Assembly: GCF_042688385.1 (NCBI RefSeq)
Contig: NZ_JBHUPY010000021.1
Location: forward strand, 50,682 to 114,681
Origin: Herpetosiphon sp042688385
GTDB taxonomy: Bacteria > Chloroflexota > Chloroflexia > Chloroflexales > Herpetosiphonaceae
Direction: 5' to 3'
Length of the DNA: 64,000 nt
Part shown: positions 25,880 through 34,411 of the stretch, piece by piece
Numbering within the stretch: position 1 is the stretch's first letter
How the letters are laid out: each line of letters opens with the position of its first letter
Notes under the pieces: model-generated
What the model was told of the DNA's origin: nothing
Databases searched by the model: none
The model's input: only the letters and a program-made list of their open reading frames with translations
Position numbers and translations under genes: made by a program

Positions 25880-27112
25880 ATGCTTCGTTCGCGCATGTTT
25901 GGATTATTGTTGGCCGTTACGACCGCACTTTTTCTGTTGGTAGTCGGAGTTTTGTTCTTTGGCCATTCAATTCGGCCTGCTGCTGCCCAAAGCAATGGCT
26001 TACGAGTTGAAAAAACCTTGCTCAAATCGAGCAATGTGGTGATGGTTGGCGAAACCCTGACCTTTGCAATTACCATCACCAATAACTGGCATACCACCGT
26101 CATCACCTTGCCAGTCGTCGATACCTACGATCGCTCGGTTTTGGCCTATATCAACGCTACGCCAGCAGAAGATAGCCACAACGCCAGCACTGGCGTGATC
26201 AATTGGGATAATATTCTGGCAACGACAGGGCCGCTCGCGCCAGGCGAGCAAGTGGTGATTTTGGTGCGCTTTACTGCCGAACACCCCTCGCCACGGGTGG
26301 TCAACCACGCTGCAACCCACGATGCCTACGATTCATTAGGCAATTTGGTGGGCGATGGCGAGGCCGAACACGATAATGAAGCAGTTGGCGGCAATACGCC
26401 ACTCGAAAAAACCCTCGATGCAGGCGTGTTGCCCCAAGCTGGCCAACGTATCACTTTCACCATTCGGGTGCAAAATGCTGGCCTCGTGGATGTGGTAAGC
26501 TTGCCATTGGAAGATACCTTTGATCCAACTGCATTGCGATTTATCGCCTCGGAGCCAATGCCCGATACGATTGAGCCAGGCAAATTGACATGGGCTAATC
26601 TGCTTACACCGCCGCGCCCAGTTCGCCTACCACCCAACGAATTTATCTCAATCACGACTGTTTTTACGGCGCTCAAAGGCATTGAGCAAACCACCAACAG
26701 CGCACGGGTCGTCGGTGCTGGCGATAGCTTCGGCAATAATCTTGCGCCTGCTGCCGACGATGTGCCAATTCGGATTATTGCTGGGCCTGCTACCGCAACG
26801 CCGACGCGCACACCACGCCCAACCCCAGCCGCCACCGCAATTAATCAAGCAACGGCGACCAGCGTGGTGAGCGCCACCGAAGTGGTAATTACAACCCCCA
26901 CGATTGCAATTAGCAGCACCGCCACGATTGAGGCGATTGCCACACTTACCCCAGAACAAGGCAGCGGTAGCACCGCCACGCCAACGGTTATTCCCGCCGT
27001 CTTGCCCGATACCAGCACTAGCCCAAATTCGCCAAACACTTGGTGGCTTGGTGCGGCGATTCTTGCTATACTGCTGCTTGGCATTGGCCTTACTCAACGC
27101 AGTCGCGGATAA
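25880..27112 (+). CDS. DUF11-domain surface protein with C-terminal anchor
   Basis: 410 residues; ATG with AAGGAG upstream. An N-terminal signal/anchor (hydrophobic LLLAVTTALFLLVVGVLFF) ends near AAAQS. Two DUF11-type beta domains follow, each opening with VEKTLLKSS or LEKTLDAG and containing VGETLTFAITITN or AGQRITFTIRVQN. A Thr/Pro/Ala-rich linker leads to LPDTS, a C-terminal membrane helix (WWLGAAILAILLLGIGL) and a basic end (TQRSRG). This order resembles a sortase-sorting signal, though LPDTS is not canonical. It is probably a cell-surface structural protein. An ABC ATPase gene starts 7 bp later. Confidence 0.85.
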   Translation: MLRSRMFGLLLAVTTALFLLVVGVLFFGHSIRPAAAQSNGLRVEKTLLKSSNVVMVGETLTFAITITNNWHTTVITLPVVDTYDRSVLAYINATPAEDSHNASTGVINWDNILATTGPLAPGEQVVILVRFTAEHPSPRVVNHAATHDAYDSLGNLVGDGEAEHDNEAVGGNTPLEKTLDAGVLPQAGQRITFTIRVQNAGLVDVVSLPLEDTFDPTALRFIASEPMPDTIEPGKLTWANLLTPPRPVRLPPNEFISITTVFTALKGIEQTTNSARVVGAGDSFGNNLAPAADDVPIRIIAGPATATPTRTPRPTPAATAINQATATSVVSATEVVITTPTIAISSTATIEAIATLTPEQGSGSTATPTVIPAVLPDTSTSPNSPNTWWLGAAILAILLLGIGLTQRSRG

Positions 27113-27119
27113 ATAAACT

Positions 27120-28160
27120 ATGTTGCATATGCAAGGTATTCGTAAGCAATTTGAACAAACACTTGTCTTACGTGATATTGACCTAACGCTCAATCGGGGT
27201 GAAATTCTGGCTTTGCTTGGCCCCAGCGGTTGTGGTAAATCAACCCTCTTACGGATTATTGCTGGCCTTGAATCTGCGGATCAAGGCCAGTTGTTGTTGC
27301 ATGGCCAGCCGCTCAACCCAATTCCAATCCATCGGCGCAATTTTGGCCTGATGTTTCAAGATTGGGCGCTCTTTCCGCATCGCAATGTAGGCGAGAATAT
27401 TGAATTTGGCTTGCGCATGGAAGGCATGGCCAAAACCCAGCGCCAACAACGGCTGGCCGAAATGTTGGAATTAGTGGGTTTGGTGGGCTATCAACAGCGG
27501 TCAGTGCAGGAATTATCTGGTGGCGAGCGTCAGCGGGTAGCCTTGGCCCGCTCGTTAGCGCCCAGCCCACAATTATTAATGCTCGATGAACCCTTGGGCT
27601 CGTTGGATCGAACCTTACGCGAACGCTTAACCGAGGAATTGCGCCAAATTATCAAGGCAGCTGAAGTTACGGCGATCTACGTCACCCATGATCAGAATGA
27701 GGCCTTTGTAGTTGCTGATCGCTTGGCGGTGATGAATGCAGGTCAGATTATCCAACTTGCCACGCCCCAAGCGATCTATCAGCAACCCAAAACAGCCTTT
27801 GTTGCCCGTTTTCTGAGCCTAACCAATTTGTTGCCAATTGAGCAGCAAACCAGCCTCAGCCCTGAATTGCAAGCAGTAGAAACCAATTTAGGCCCATTCC
27901 AAATTAAAAGCTCGCAAACCAATGCCGCTTATCTGTTGATTCGGCCTGAAGCAGCCCAAATCGCCACACCAGCAAATCCAAGTTTTCAGGGCAGTGTAGT
28001 CGAGCAGAGTTTCCGTGGCAATTATCAACGAATCGCTTGGCGCTATCAGCATGGATTGCTCCAGCTTGATCTCCCAAGCAGCTATCAATTGAGCCAAGGC
28101 CAAACGCTCGACCTAACATTTGATGCCCAGCAACTTAGTCTCGTGCAGAGCGACCACTAA
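27120..28160 (+). CDS. ABC transporter ATP-binding protein (Fe3+/spermidine-type)
   Basis: 346 residues. Walker A GPSGCGKST, Q-loop FQDWALFPH, signature LSGGERQRVALAR, Walker B LLMLDEPLGSLD and switch VTHDQNEA are all intact. A TOBE-like C-terminal region of about 110 residues follows, as in the PotA/FbpC/MalK group of importer ATPases. No permease or binding-protein gene is adjacent, so its partners must be encoded elsewhere. It follows the DUF11 gene by 7 bp with no visible ribosome site, which suggests coupled translation. The start may be the ATG at 27120 or the one at 27129. Confidence 0.92.
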   Translation: MLHMQGIRKQFEQTLVLRDIDLTLNRGEILALLGPSGCGKSTLLRIIAGLESADQGQLLLHGQPLNPIPIHRRNFGLMFQDWALFPHRNVGENIEFGLRMEGMAKTQRQQRLAEMLELVGLVGYQQRSVQELSGGERQRVALARSLAPSPQLLMLDEPLGSLDRTLRERLTEELRQIIKAAEVTAIYVTHDQNEAFVVADRLAVMNAGQIIQLATPQAIYQQPKTAFVARFLSLTNLLPIEQQTSLSPELQAVETNLGPFQIKSSQTNAAYLLIRPEAAQIATPANPSFQGSVVEQSFRGNYQRIAWRYQHGLLQLDLPSSYQLSQGQTLDLTFDAQQLSLVQSDH

Positions 28161-28359
28161 CGACGGTTGTTTTGGTTTGTTGCTGCGAGGAAAGCGTGCC
28201 AACTGCTGGAATCGGAGTATCCTCATCCACCAATTGGCTTAATGTTGAACCACAGGCAACACACGTCCACAACAACATCTTCCGGCCACGACTATATTTT
28301 TCTGCGCCCCGTTGCTCACCTATGTAGCGACAGGGTGCGTTACAATGAGGACAGTGCAC
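28135..28359 (-). CDS. small zinc-ribbon protein
   Basis: 74 residues from a GTG with AGGAGGT 6 nt upstream, one of the best ribosome sites in the window. It begins HCPHCNAPCRY and later has WTCVACGSTL, giving two CxxC knuckles for one zinc; a basic segment (KYSRGRKM) lies between. The tail is polar. The role is unknown: such ribbons bind nucleic acid or protein. Its 3' end overlaps the convergent ABC ATPase by 26 bp, but the ribosome site and paired cysteines make it credible. Confidence 0.7.
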   Translation of the reverse strand: MHCPHCNAPCRYIGEQRGAEKYSRGRKMLLWTCVACGSTLSQLVDEDTPIPAVGTLSSQQQTKTTVVSGRSARD

Positions 28360-28539
28360 CCTGTGACCTCCTATTTTTAGTTGTTTGTACTGTGTCTCTT
28401 TAAATTCAATTGTGTGTATGGCTAGCTATAAAGCACAGACTATGCCATAATCGTGCCGCATGATATAGTTCCAGAGTCCCACCAAAATCGGCAGTACGGG
28501 GATATTAACATAGTTGTTGACGATTTGGAGGGATGACCA

Positions 28540-28617
28540 ATGCGCTATTCAGCATTGTACGCCAAAATTGGCGCAATGTTGCTGATCGCTGCAAGAACCG
28601 CTAGAATACAGGCATGA
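28540..28617 (+). CDS. possible 25-residue leader ORF
   Basis: ATG at 28540 with GGAGGG about 8 nt upstream. The peptide starts MRYSALYAKIGAMLLIAART and is mildly hydrophobic and basic. It ends 18 bp before the cNMP-binding gene. A good promoter overlaps its 3' part (TTGCTG-17-TAGAAT), which argues that the downstream gene does not need it. It may be a real small protein or chance. Confidence 0.25.
   Translation: MRYSALYAKIGAMLLIAARTARIQA
28579..28607 (+). promoter_or_regulatory. promoter of the cNMP-binding gene
   Basis: TTGCTG and TAGAAT with an exact 17-bp spacer, about 30 bp before the ATG at 28636, whose ribosome site is TTGGAGG. Confidence 0.55.
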
Positions 28618-28635
28618 ACCTAGTTTGGAGGCCGT

Positions 28636-29139
28636 ATGGCACTGCCCTCTGATTCAGCTGAGCAACCAACCCCAGCCGAAATCGCCCAGCGCTTGGCCGA
28701 TGTTCCGTTATTTGAACAAATGCGGCCCGCTGATCTCGATTTTTTGGCCAATCACGCCCAGATTCAGCAATTCGACCCTGCGGTTGTGCTTTCGGCACAA
28801 CAAGCCAGCGAAAATGATCTGTATGTGGTAATTCGGGGCCATTTGGAAGTGTGGCTCGACCCTAAAACGATTGGGTCGGAAGGGCCAGAGCGCAAATTGG
28901 CAACTTTGTTTGCCGATGAAATTGCCGGCGAATTGGCGCTGGTTGATGGCGGGGTGCGTTCGGCCCGCCTCCAAGCAGGTGATGCAGGCGTGCGGGTGAT
29001 TTGCATCTCGCAAGCTGCAATACTGAATCATTGTGAGCACGATCCAATTTTTGGCTATCGTTTGATGCGCAATTTAGCGGCAATGCTGGCTTTACGCGCC
29101 CGCCTGACAACATTAAGTGTCCAAACAAGCCAACCATAG
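28636..29139 (+). CDS. cyclic-nucleotide-binding-domain protein
   Basis: 167 residues. A single cNMP-binding (CAP-like) beta-roll covers about residues 20-145: LADVPLFEQMRPADLDFLANH opens it, DLYVVIRGHLEVWL is the core, and GELALVDGGVRSARLQA is the phosphate-binding cassette (G-E-L-A-L...R-S-A). No DNA-binding helix-turn-helix follows, so it is a stand-alone sensor rather than a CRP regulator. It ends 17 bp before the FGYP-repeat secreted protein and probably shares its transcript. Confidence 0.85.
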   Translation: MALPSDSAEQPTPAEIAQRLADVPLFEQMRPADLDFLANHAQIQQFDPAVVLSAQQASENDLYVVIRGHLEVWLDPKTIGSEGPERKLATLFADEIAGELALVDGGVRSARLQAGDAGVRVICISQAAILNHCEHDPIFGYRLMRNLAAMLALRARLTTLSVQTSQP

Positions 29140-29156
29140 TTGAGGGGGATTGACGT

Positions 29157-30242
29157 ATGCACCGTTGGCGGCTCGCCTTTGGTCTAGGCTTGATGATCAT
29201 CTGTATCAGTGTGGCAAATTGGCGCTGGCAGCCAGTTGCCGCCCAAAATCCCGAAGATGATAATCCGCCTGCAGTTGAACAACCGCTCTGTTTTTCAACA
29301 ACCAGCTTTTGTATCAACGGGGCATTTCGGCGCTATTGGGAGACCAACGGCGGTCTGAGTCAATTCGGCTATCCAATTACTGCTGAAATTCGCGAAACAA
29401 CCAGCAATGGCATTTTTACGGCGCAATATTTTGAGCGGGCACGCTTTGAATATCATCCTGAGCACTCGCGCCAATTCGAAGTCGAGCTTGGCCGCTTAGG
29501 TGCAGAGCTGTATCTGGTGCGCAATGAACGGGAAACGGCACGCACTGGTTGTCGCTATTTCGAGCGCACTGGCTTTAATGTGTGTGAGCCATTTCGCACC
29601 AAATGGGAAACGGTCGGCACAACCCCAGGTGCAACCAGCCTCGAAATTTTTGGCTTGCCAATTAGCCCACTTTTGGTTGGGCGCGATCCGGCGGGTAATC
29701 CTATTTCGTTTCAATGGTTTGAGCGCGGGCGCATGGAATTGCACCAAAGCAACTTGATTGTTTTGGGTTTGGTTGGGATCGAATATCGTAATCGCGAGCA
29801 ACCACCACGGCCAACCGCTACGCCAGTTGTGCCAATCACGCCTACCCCAGAGCCAATTCAATCAACCGCAATACCAACGGCGGTTTTGCCAATTCCGATC
29901 AATGTGCCATTCCCCGATCGGCCTTGCCATATCAATGTGCCAGCACCAGTCGAAGGCATTCAAGCTTGGGCGACGTTGCCCGTGGTCAGCCCGCCAGAAG
30001 ATGAAGTTATTTGTGTGCGCTTGATTGTCAATGGCGAGGCTGCGCACCCAGCGTTTGTCAATATCTACCGCTATATTGGCAACGAACGAATTCCAGGCAC
30101 TGGCCATACAACCGGGCTTGATGGAACTGCCAGTTTTGTGTTCCATGTGCGCGATCTGCCAATTGGCACGATTCCGGTTGAAATTGTTGCAACCTTTGAA
30201 GGCCGCGAATATCGCACTTGGACAAGTTTTATTCATCGCTAG
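29157..30242 (+). CDS. secreted FGYP-repeat protein with Ig-like C-terminal domain
   Basis: 361 residues. The signal peptide is about residues 1-30 (LAFGLGLMIICISVANW, cleavage near VAAQ). The mature part has two related modules: FRRYWETNGGLSQFGYPIT...QYFERARFEYHP and FRTKWETVG...LEIFGLPIS...QWFERGRMELHQ, each pairing an F/W-rich helix with an FGxPI turn. A Pro/Thr linker (about residues 222-245) joins these to a beta-rich domain of about 110 residues that looks immunoglobulin-like. This repeat is common in secreted Chloroflexota proteins as I recall it; the ligand (peptidoglycan or glycan) is unknown. Confidence 0.8.
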   Translation: MHRWRLAFGLGLMIICISVANWRWQPVAAQNPEDDNPPAVEQPLCFSTTSFCINGAFRRYWETNGGLSQFGYPITAEIRETTSNGIFTAQYFERARFEYHPEHSRQFEVELGRLGAELYLVRNERETARTGCRYFERTGFNVCEPFRTKWETVGTTPGATSLEIFGLPISPLLVGRDPAGNPISFQWFERGRMELHQSNLIVLGLVGIEYRNREQPPRPTATPVVPITPTPEPIQSTAIPTAVLPIPINVPFPDRPCHINVPAPVEGIQAWATLPVVSPPEDEVICVRLIVNGEAAHPAFVNIYRYIGNERIPGTGHTTGLDGTASFVFHVRDLPIGTIPVEIVATFEGREYRTWTSFIHR

Positions 30243-30317
30243 CGTTATCACGATTGATCTCAGGAGCGGCGCTGGGGTGATCCTCAGCGTCGTTGCGATC
30301 GCGAAGAAGTATTAACT

Positions 30318-31289
30318 ATGGAAGCCAAAACTTTACCACCCCTCCAACTTGAAGCCCGCTACGATAGCCGTGTTTGGGGCGGCAATCGTTTGGCTCAATG
30401 GCTGAATTTGCCCGCTGCCCCAAGCCCACTTGGCGAAATTTGGCTGGTCTATGCCGAAAATCGCATCGCTGATGGCCCACTACAAGGCCAAACCTTGGCC
30501 GCTGTAGCCGAACAATACGGCGCATTGTTGCTTGGCAGCGTCTCATTTGAGCGCTCAGGCAGCCAGTTTCCGCTATTGGCTAAATTTATCGATGCCGCCG
30601 ATCATCTGTCGGTGCAAGTGCATCCCGACGATGCGTATGCGCACACAGTCGAGGCCGCGACTGGCTTCAACGGCAAAACCGAAGCCTGGTATTTGCTACA
30701 AACCGAAGTCAACGCTCAATTAATTCATGGCTTTAAGCGTGCAACCAGCCGCGAAGAATGCAGCGAATTGATTGAAGCTGAGCGCTTGCCCGAACTATTG
30801 CGCTCCGTGCCAGCCCACGCTGGAACCACGATTTTTGTGCCTGCTGGTACGATTCACGCAATTAATGCTGGCGTGATGCTGTTTGAAATTCAGCAAACTT
30901 CCGATCTGACCTATCGGATTTACGATTATGGTCGGCCACGGGAAATGCACATCGAACGGGCACTTGATGTGCTGGATTATCGGGCTGCTGAGCCTGCTGA
31001 AACCCCGCCAACCCAGCTTGATTCACGCCGCACCCTGTTGGTTAAATGCCGCTACTTTGCCATGGAGCGTTGGCAATTGCATGGTCGGGCCGATTCGGCA
31101 ACCCTGCCAACCAGCTTTGAAATTATCACCGTGATCGATGGCTCGGCCACCTTGCGCTCATTCCACGGCGTTTGGGAGCTAACGCTGGGCACAACCTTGG
31201 TTTTGCCAGCAAGCTTGGGCGCATACACCTACGAAGTCGCCAACTCAGTGACCTTGCTGCGCTGTTACGTCCCTACTGAGGAACTCTGA
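30318..31289 (+). CDS. manA: mannose-6-phosphate isomerase, class I type
   Basis: 323 residues. It interconverts fructose-6-phosphate and mannose-6-phosphate. The cupin metal site is visible in LSVQVHPDDAYA (Gln/His) and KTEAWYLL (Glu), with a further His in FVPAGTIHAINAGV; LLAKFIDAADHLSVQVHP is typical of the small bacterial type. The stop overlaps the start of the next gene (TGATG), indicating translational coupling with an enzyme of GDP-deoxymannose chemistry. The upstream ribosome site is weak. Confidence 0.92.
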   Translation: MEAKTLPPLQLEARYDSRVWGGNRLAQWLNLPAAPSPLGEIWLVYAENRIADGPLQGQTLAAVAEQYGALLLGSVSFERSGSQFPLLAKFIDAADHLSVQVHPDDAYAHTVEAATGFNGKTEAWYLLQTEVNAQLIHGFKRATSREECSELIEAERLPELLRSVPAHAGTTIFVPAGTIHAINAGVMLFEIQQTSDLTYRIYDYGRPREMHIERALDVLDYRAAEPAETPPTQLDSRRTLLVKCRYFAMERWQLHGRADSATLPTSFEIITVIDGSATLRSFHGVWELTLGTTLVLPASLGAYTYEVANSVTLLRCYVPTEEL

Positions 31290-32251
31290 TGCGTGTTTTA
31301 ATTACTGGCATTACTGGGCCAGTTGGTAGTTTTCTGGCCGATTATTTATTAACCTTGCCCGAGCTTGAAATTCATGCGCTCAAGCGTTGGCGCTCCGATC
31401 CACGGCCAATTGCGCATTTGCAAGGCAAAGTGACGTTGCACGAAGGTGATATTGAAGATAGCTTCTCGATGGCAACTTTGATGCGTCGCGTTCAGCCAGA
31501 TCGCGTGTTTCACCTTGCGGCGCAAAGTTACCCCAGTGCTTCGTGGGATGCGCCAGTCACCACCTTGCGCGCCAACACCGAAGGCACGTTGAACATTTTA
31601 GAGGCCTTGCGCACCAACGCTCCGCAAGCTCGTTTGCATATTGCCTGCACCAGCGCCCAATATGGCATCGTTAATCCTGCTGATGTGCCAATTAAAGAGA
31701 GCCACCCGTTGCGCCCAGGCAGCCCCTATGGCGTGAGCAAAGCCGCTGCCGAAATGCTGGGCTTGCAATATCATCAATCGTATGGCTTGCATGTCGTGGT
31801 TACGCGCTCGTTCAATCACGTTGGGCCACGCCAAGGCGATCGCTGCTCGATTCAGACTTTTTGCCAGCAGATGGCGGCCATCGAGGCATGCCATAGCGAG
31901 CCTGTGATGCACGTTGGCAATTTGGAGCCACAGCGCGATTTTAGCCATTTTAGCGATGTGGCGCGGGCCTTGTGGTTGCTGCTCGAAAAAGCACCAGCTG
32001 GCGAGGTTTATAATCTTTGTTCGGGCGTAGCGACGCGCATCAGCGACATTGTTGATTTGGTACAGCGCTTTGGCCGCGTGCCAATCGAAGTCAGGCTCGA
32101 TCCAAGTCGTTTGCGGCCTGTCGATGAGCCAATTTTGCAGGGCGATAACAGCAAACTGCGCCAAGCCACTGGCTGGGAGCCACAAATCGGCATGGAGCAA
32201 ATTGTCCAAGAAGTGTTGGATTTTTGGCGCGCCCGCTACGGAATTTTGTAA
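31289..32251 (+). CDS. NAD(P)-dependent GDP-mannose dehydratase/reductase-type SDR
   Basis: 320 residues, an extended short-chain dehydrogenase. The cofactor motif is TGITGPVGSFLADYL, the active-site set is S/T plus Y-x3-K in SPYGVSKAAAEML, and VFHLAAQSYPSASWDAPVTT and TRSFNHVGPRQGD are diagnostic for the GDP-mannose 4,6-dehydratase (Gmd) / GDP-6-deoxy-4-keto-mannose reductase (Rmd) group. The NHVGPRQ motif and length lean towards the reductase, but I cannot separate the two. Coupling to manA by a 1-bp overlap links both to GDP-(deoxy)mannose supply for surface polysaccharide. Confidence 0.85.
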   Translation: MRVLITGITGPVGSFLADYLLTLPELEIHALKRWRSDPRPIAHLQGKVTLHEGDIEDSFSMATLMRRVQPDRVFHLAAQSYPSASWDAPVTTLRANTEGTLNILEALRTNAPQARLHIACTSAQYGIVNPADVPIKESHPLRPGSPYGVSKAAAEMLGLQYHQSYGLHVVVTRSFNHVGPRQGDRCSIQTFCQQMAAIEACHSEPVMHVGNLEPQRDFSHFSDVARALWLLLEKAPAGEVYNLCSGVATRISDIVDLVQRFGRVPIEVRLDPSRLRPVDEPILQGDNSKLRQATGWEPQIGMEQIVQEVLDFWRARYGIL

Positions 32252-32260
32252 ATTAAGCTG

Positions 32261-32394
32261 CCCTCACCCCAACCCCTCTCCCGTGGCGCGGGCGAGGGGC
32301 TTTAACGCGCTGGTTCTCCCACAATTCCTTGGAGAAACATGGTCGGCTCCCCCTCGCCCGCGTTCAGTGGGAGAGGGGGCTGGGGGGTGAGGGG
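32261..32394. repeat. CCCTCACCCC...GGGGTGAGGGG fold-back element
   Basis: Opens with CCCTCACCCCAACCCCTCTC and closes with the near-complement GAGAGGGGGCTGGGGGGTGA. Inside are GGCGCGGGCGAGGGGCTTTA and a GGCTCCCCCTCGCCCGCGTT copy, so it folds into a nested hairpin. It fills the gap between the convergent SDR gene and pfkA, where it could end both transcripts. Confidence 0.8.
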
Positions 32395-32407
32395 ATCTCT
32401 GCAAGAT

Positions 32408-33499
32408 TTATTTATTAATTCGTTGTTCTTCATCGCCAAAAACAACGCCCAACGAGCGGGCAGTGCGCACCATTTGACCATCAACTGGCACTGGCTTAAT
32501 TTTGTTGGCACATTCCAGCAATGGCACCGTAATCAATTGATCGTTTTGGATGGCGACCAATTGACCAAAGCGACCTTGCGAGATGGCCCAAACCGCGCCA
32601 ACGCCATAGCGCGAGGCCAAAATGCGGTCGATTGGCGTAGGCGAGCCGCCACGTTGAATATGGCCCAACACCACTGCCCGCGTATCTTTGTCGGTTAATG
32701 CTGCTAATTGGTTGGCAACATAATAGCCAATCCCGCCAAGCAAGCCTTCGCGTTGGTAAATCGCCTCGCCACCTGCTGGCATTGCGCCTTCGGCCACAAT
32801 AATGATGCTAAATGACGAACCAACCGCATCACGTTCGTTAATTTTGTGGGCCAAGGCCCGCAAATCAAACGGAATTTCAGGAATTAAAATTGCATCAACC
32901 CCGCCTGCCAAGCCAGCGTGCAAGGCGATCCAGCCTGCGTGGCGACCCATCACTTCCAGCACCATCACGCGGTCATGGCTTTCGGCGGTCGTGTGCAAGC
33001 GATCTAAGGCATCGGTCGCAACCCCAATTGCGGTATCGAAGCCGAAAGTTTGGTCGGTGCCAACCAAATCGTTATCGATGGTTTTGGGCACGCCAACCAC
33101 AGGCAAGCCAAAATTGCCCAAATCGTGGGCAATCGATTGGCTGCCTTCGCCACCCAACACGACGACTGCATCAATCCCTTCGGCTTTGGCATTGGCCACA
33201 AATTCTTGATACGCTGCATCGTTGCGCACCAACTCGCCTTGGCCATTTTTACGCCAGCCAAAATTGCCCTTATTGGTGCTGCCCAAAATGGTGCCGCCGC
33301 GCCCAAGCAGGCCACGAACTTCTTTCAATCCCAAAGGCCGCAGGCGTGGCTTGCCAACTAATCCCTCAAAGCCATCTTCAATGCCAACTACTTCCCAGCC
33401 ATGTTCAATAACTGCCGATTTTACAAAAGCCCGAATAACTCCGTTTAAGCCGGGGGCATCGCCACCACTAGTCAAAATTGCAACTTTACGAATCGCCAT
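32408..33499 (-). CDS. pfkA: 6-phosphofructokinase family enzyme
   Basis: 363 residues; ATG with AAGGAG 7 nt upstream. It phosphorylates fructose-6-phosphate in glycolysis. Conserved features are TSGGDAPGLNGVIRAF at the N-terminus, the catalytic loop VPKTIDNDLVGTDQTFGFDTA, and VMGRHAGWIALHAGLAGGV. The phosphoryl-donor loop reads GGEGSQ where the classical ATP-dependent form has GGDGS/T. The E for D and the 363-residue length fit the less-studied group III enzymes, so donor use (ATP or pyrophosphate) is open. It stands alone between two gaps. Confidence 0.93.
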   Translation of the reverse strand: MAIRKVAILTSGGDAPGLNGVIRAFVKSAVIEHGWEVVGIEDGFEGLVGKPRLRPLGLKEVRGLLGRGGTILGSTNKGNFGWRKNGQGELVRNDAAYQEFVANAKAEGIDAVVVLGGEGSQSIAHDLGNFGLPVVGVPKTIDNDLVGTDQTFGFDTAIGVATDALDRLHTTAESHDRVMVLEVMGRHAGWIALHAGLAGGVDAILIPEIPFDLRALAHKINERDAVGSSFSIIIVAEGAMPAGGEAIYQREGLLGGIGYYVANQLAALTDKDTRAVVLGHIQRGGSPTPIDRILASRYGVGAVWAISQGRFGQLVAIQNDQLITVPLLECANKIKPVPVDGQMVRTARSLGVVFGDEEQRINK

Positions 33500-33724
33500 G
33501 GCTCAACTCCTTAACTATCTATATCTACATTCAAATCAAACACGATTAATTATGGCTATCCTAGCACTATCAGGTTCGCTCTGGCAAGGAATATTCATAC
33601 GACCCATGGTTATGGTTTAGTTACCGATTAAATCAATCTTGCGACTGTCAGCACAAGCGTTTGGATGCGCTACCATGGGGACGTGAGTGTGGTGAGTAAC
33701 CTTACTAGAGCGGAACATTCAACT

Positions 33725-34309
33725 ATGACATCCACGATTATCAACGTTGGCTACGATGAAACCAATTATTACCTAATTGGAGCGACTGACGGTTTTTTAA
33801 TGCTCGATGTTGGTTGGCCTGGAACTTTGGCCAAATTACTTGTCCAACTCAAACGCCAAGCTATCGCATTAACGACAATTCGCTATGTGCTGGTCACCCA
33901 TTATCACCCTGATCACGCTGGTTTAGTGCAGGAACTGAAGGCCCACGGCGTGCAATTGGTGGTGATCGAACCGCAACGTTCGGCGATTCCGATTCTCAAA
34001 ACCTATATCAAGCCACACTACCAGTACCAAGAAATTACCTTTGATCAAACGCTCGTGCTACGGGTTGAGGCAACTCGTCAATGGCTAGCTTCAATTGGCA
34101 TCGCTGGCGAAATTATCCTCACGCCTGGCCATTCCGATGATAGCGTCAGCTTAATTTTGGATAATGGCATCGCTTTTATCGGTGATTTGCATCCCTATGC
34201 CAGCCATACAGAAGACCCAGCCCTGATTGAACAAAGCTGGCAGGAATTGCAAAAACGCGGCGTAACCTTGGTCTATCCGGGCCATGGCGGCTGTCGTCCG
34301 TTGTTTTAA
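33725..34309 (+). CDS. MBL-fold metallo-hydrolase, first of a tandem pair
   Basis: 194 residues from the ATG at 33725, the start that aligns with its tandem copy; the frame is open 60 bp further. Motifs are THYHPDHAGL (HxHxDH), a TPGHSDDSVSL histidine, the FIGDLHPYA aspartate and a closing YPGHGGCRPL. It is a compact metallo-beta-lactamase-superfamily hydrolase without extra domains. The copy at 34412 shares most motifs in order, including INVGYDxTNYYLxG at the start, so the pair arose by duplication. The substrate is unknown. Confidence 0.88.
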   Translation: MTSTIINVGYDETNYYLIGATDGFLMLDVGWPGTLAKLLVQLKRQAIALTTIRYVLVTHYHPDHAGLVQELKAHGVQLVVIEPQRSAIPILKTYIKPHYQYQEITFDQTLVLRVEATRQWLASIGIAGEIILTPGHSDDSVSLILDNGIAFIGDLHPYASHTEDPALIEQSWQELQKRGVTLVYPGHGGCRPLF

Positions 34310-34411
34310 ACCAATTTGCACCAAATGAACGATCGCAAATAAGCCCGATGGCCGAGTTAATCAGCTAATCCTTGAGTTAATCTAGATCCAAATAATGTAT
34401 GGAGGCAAGCA

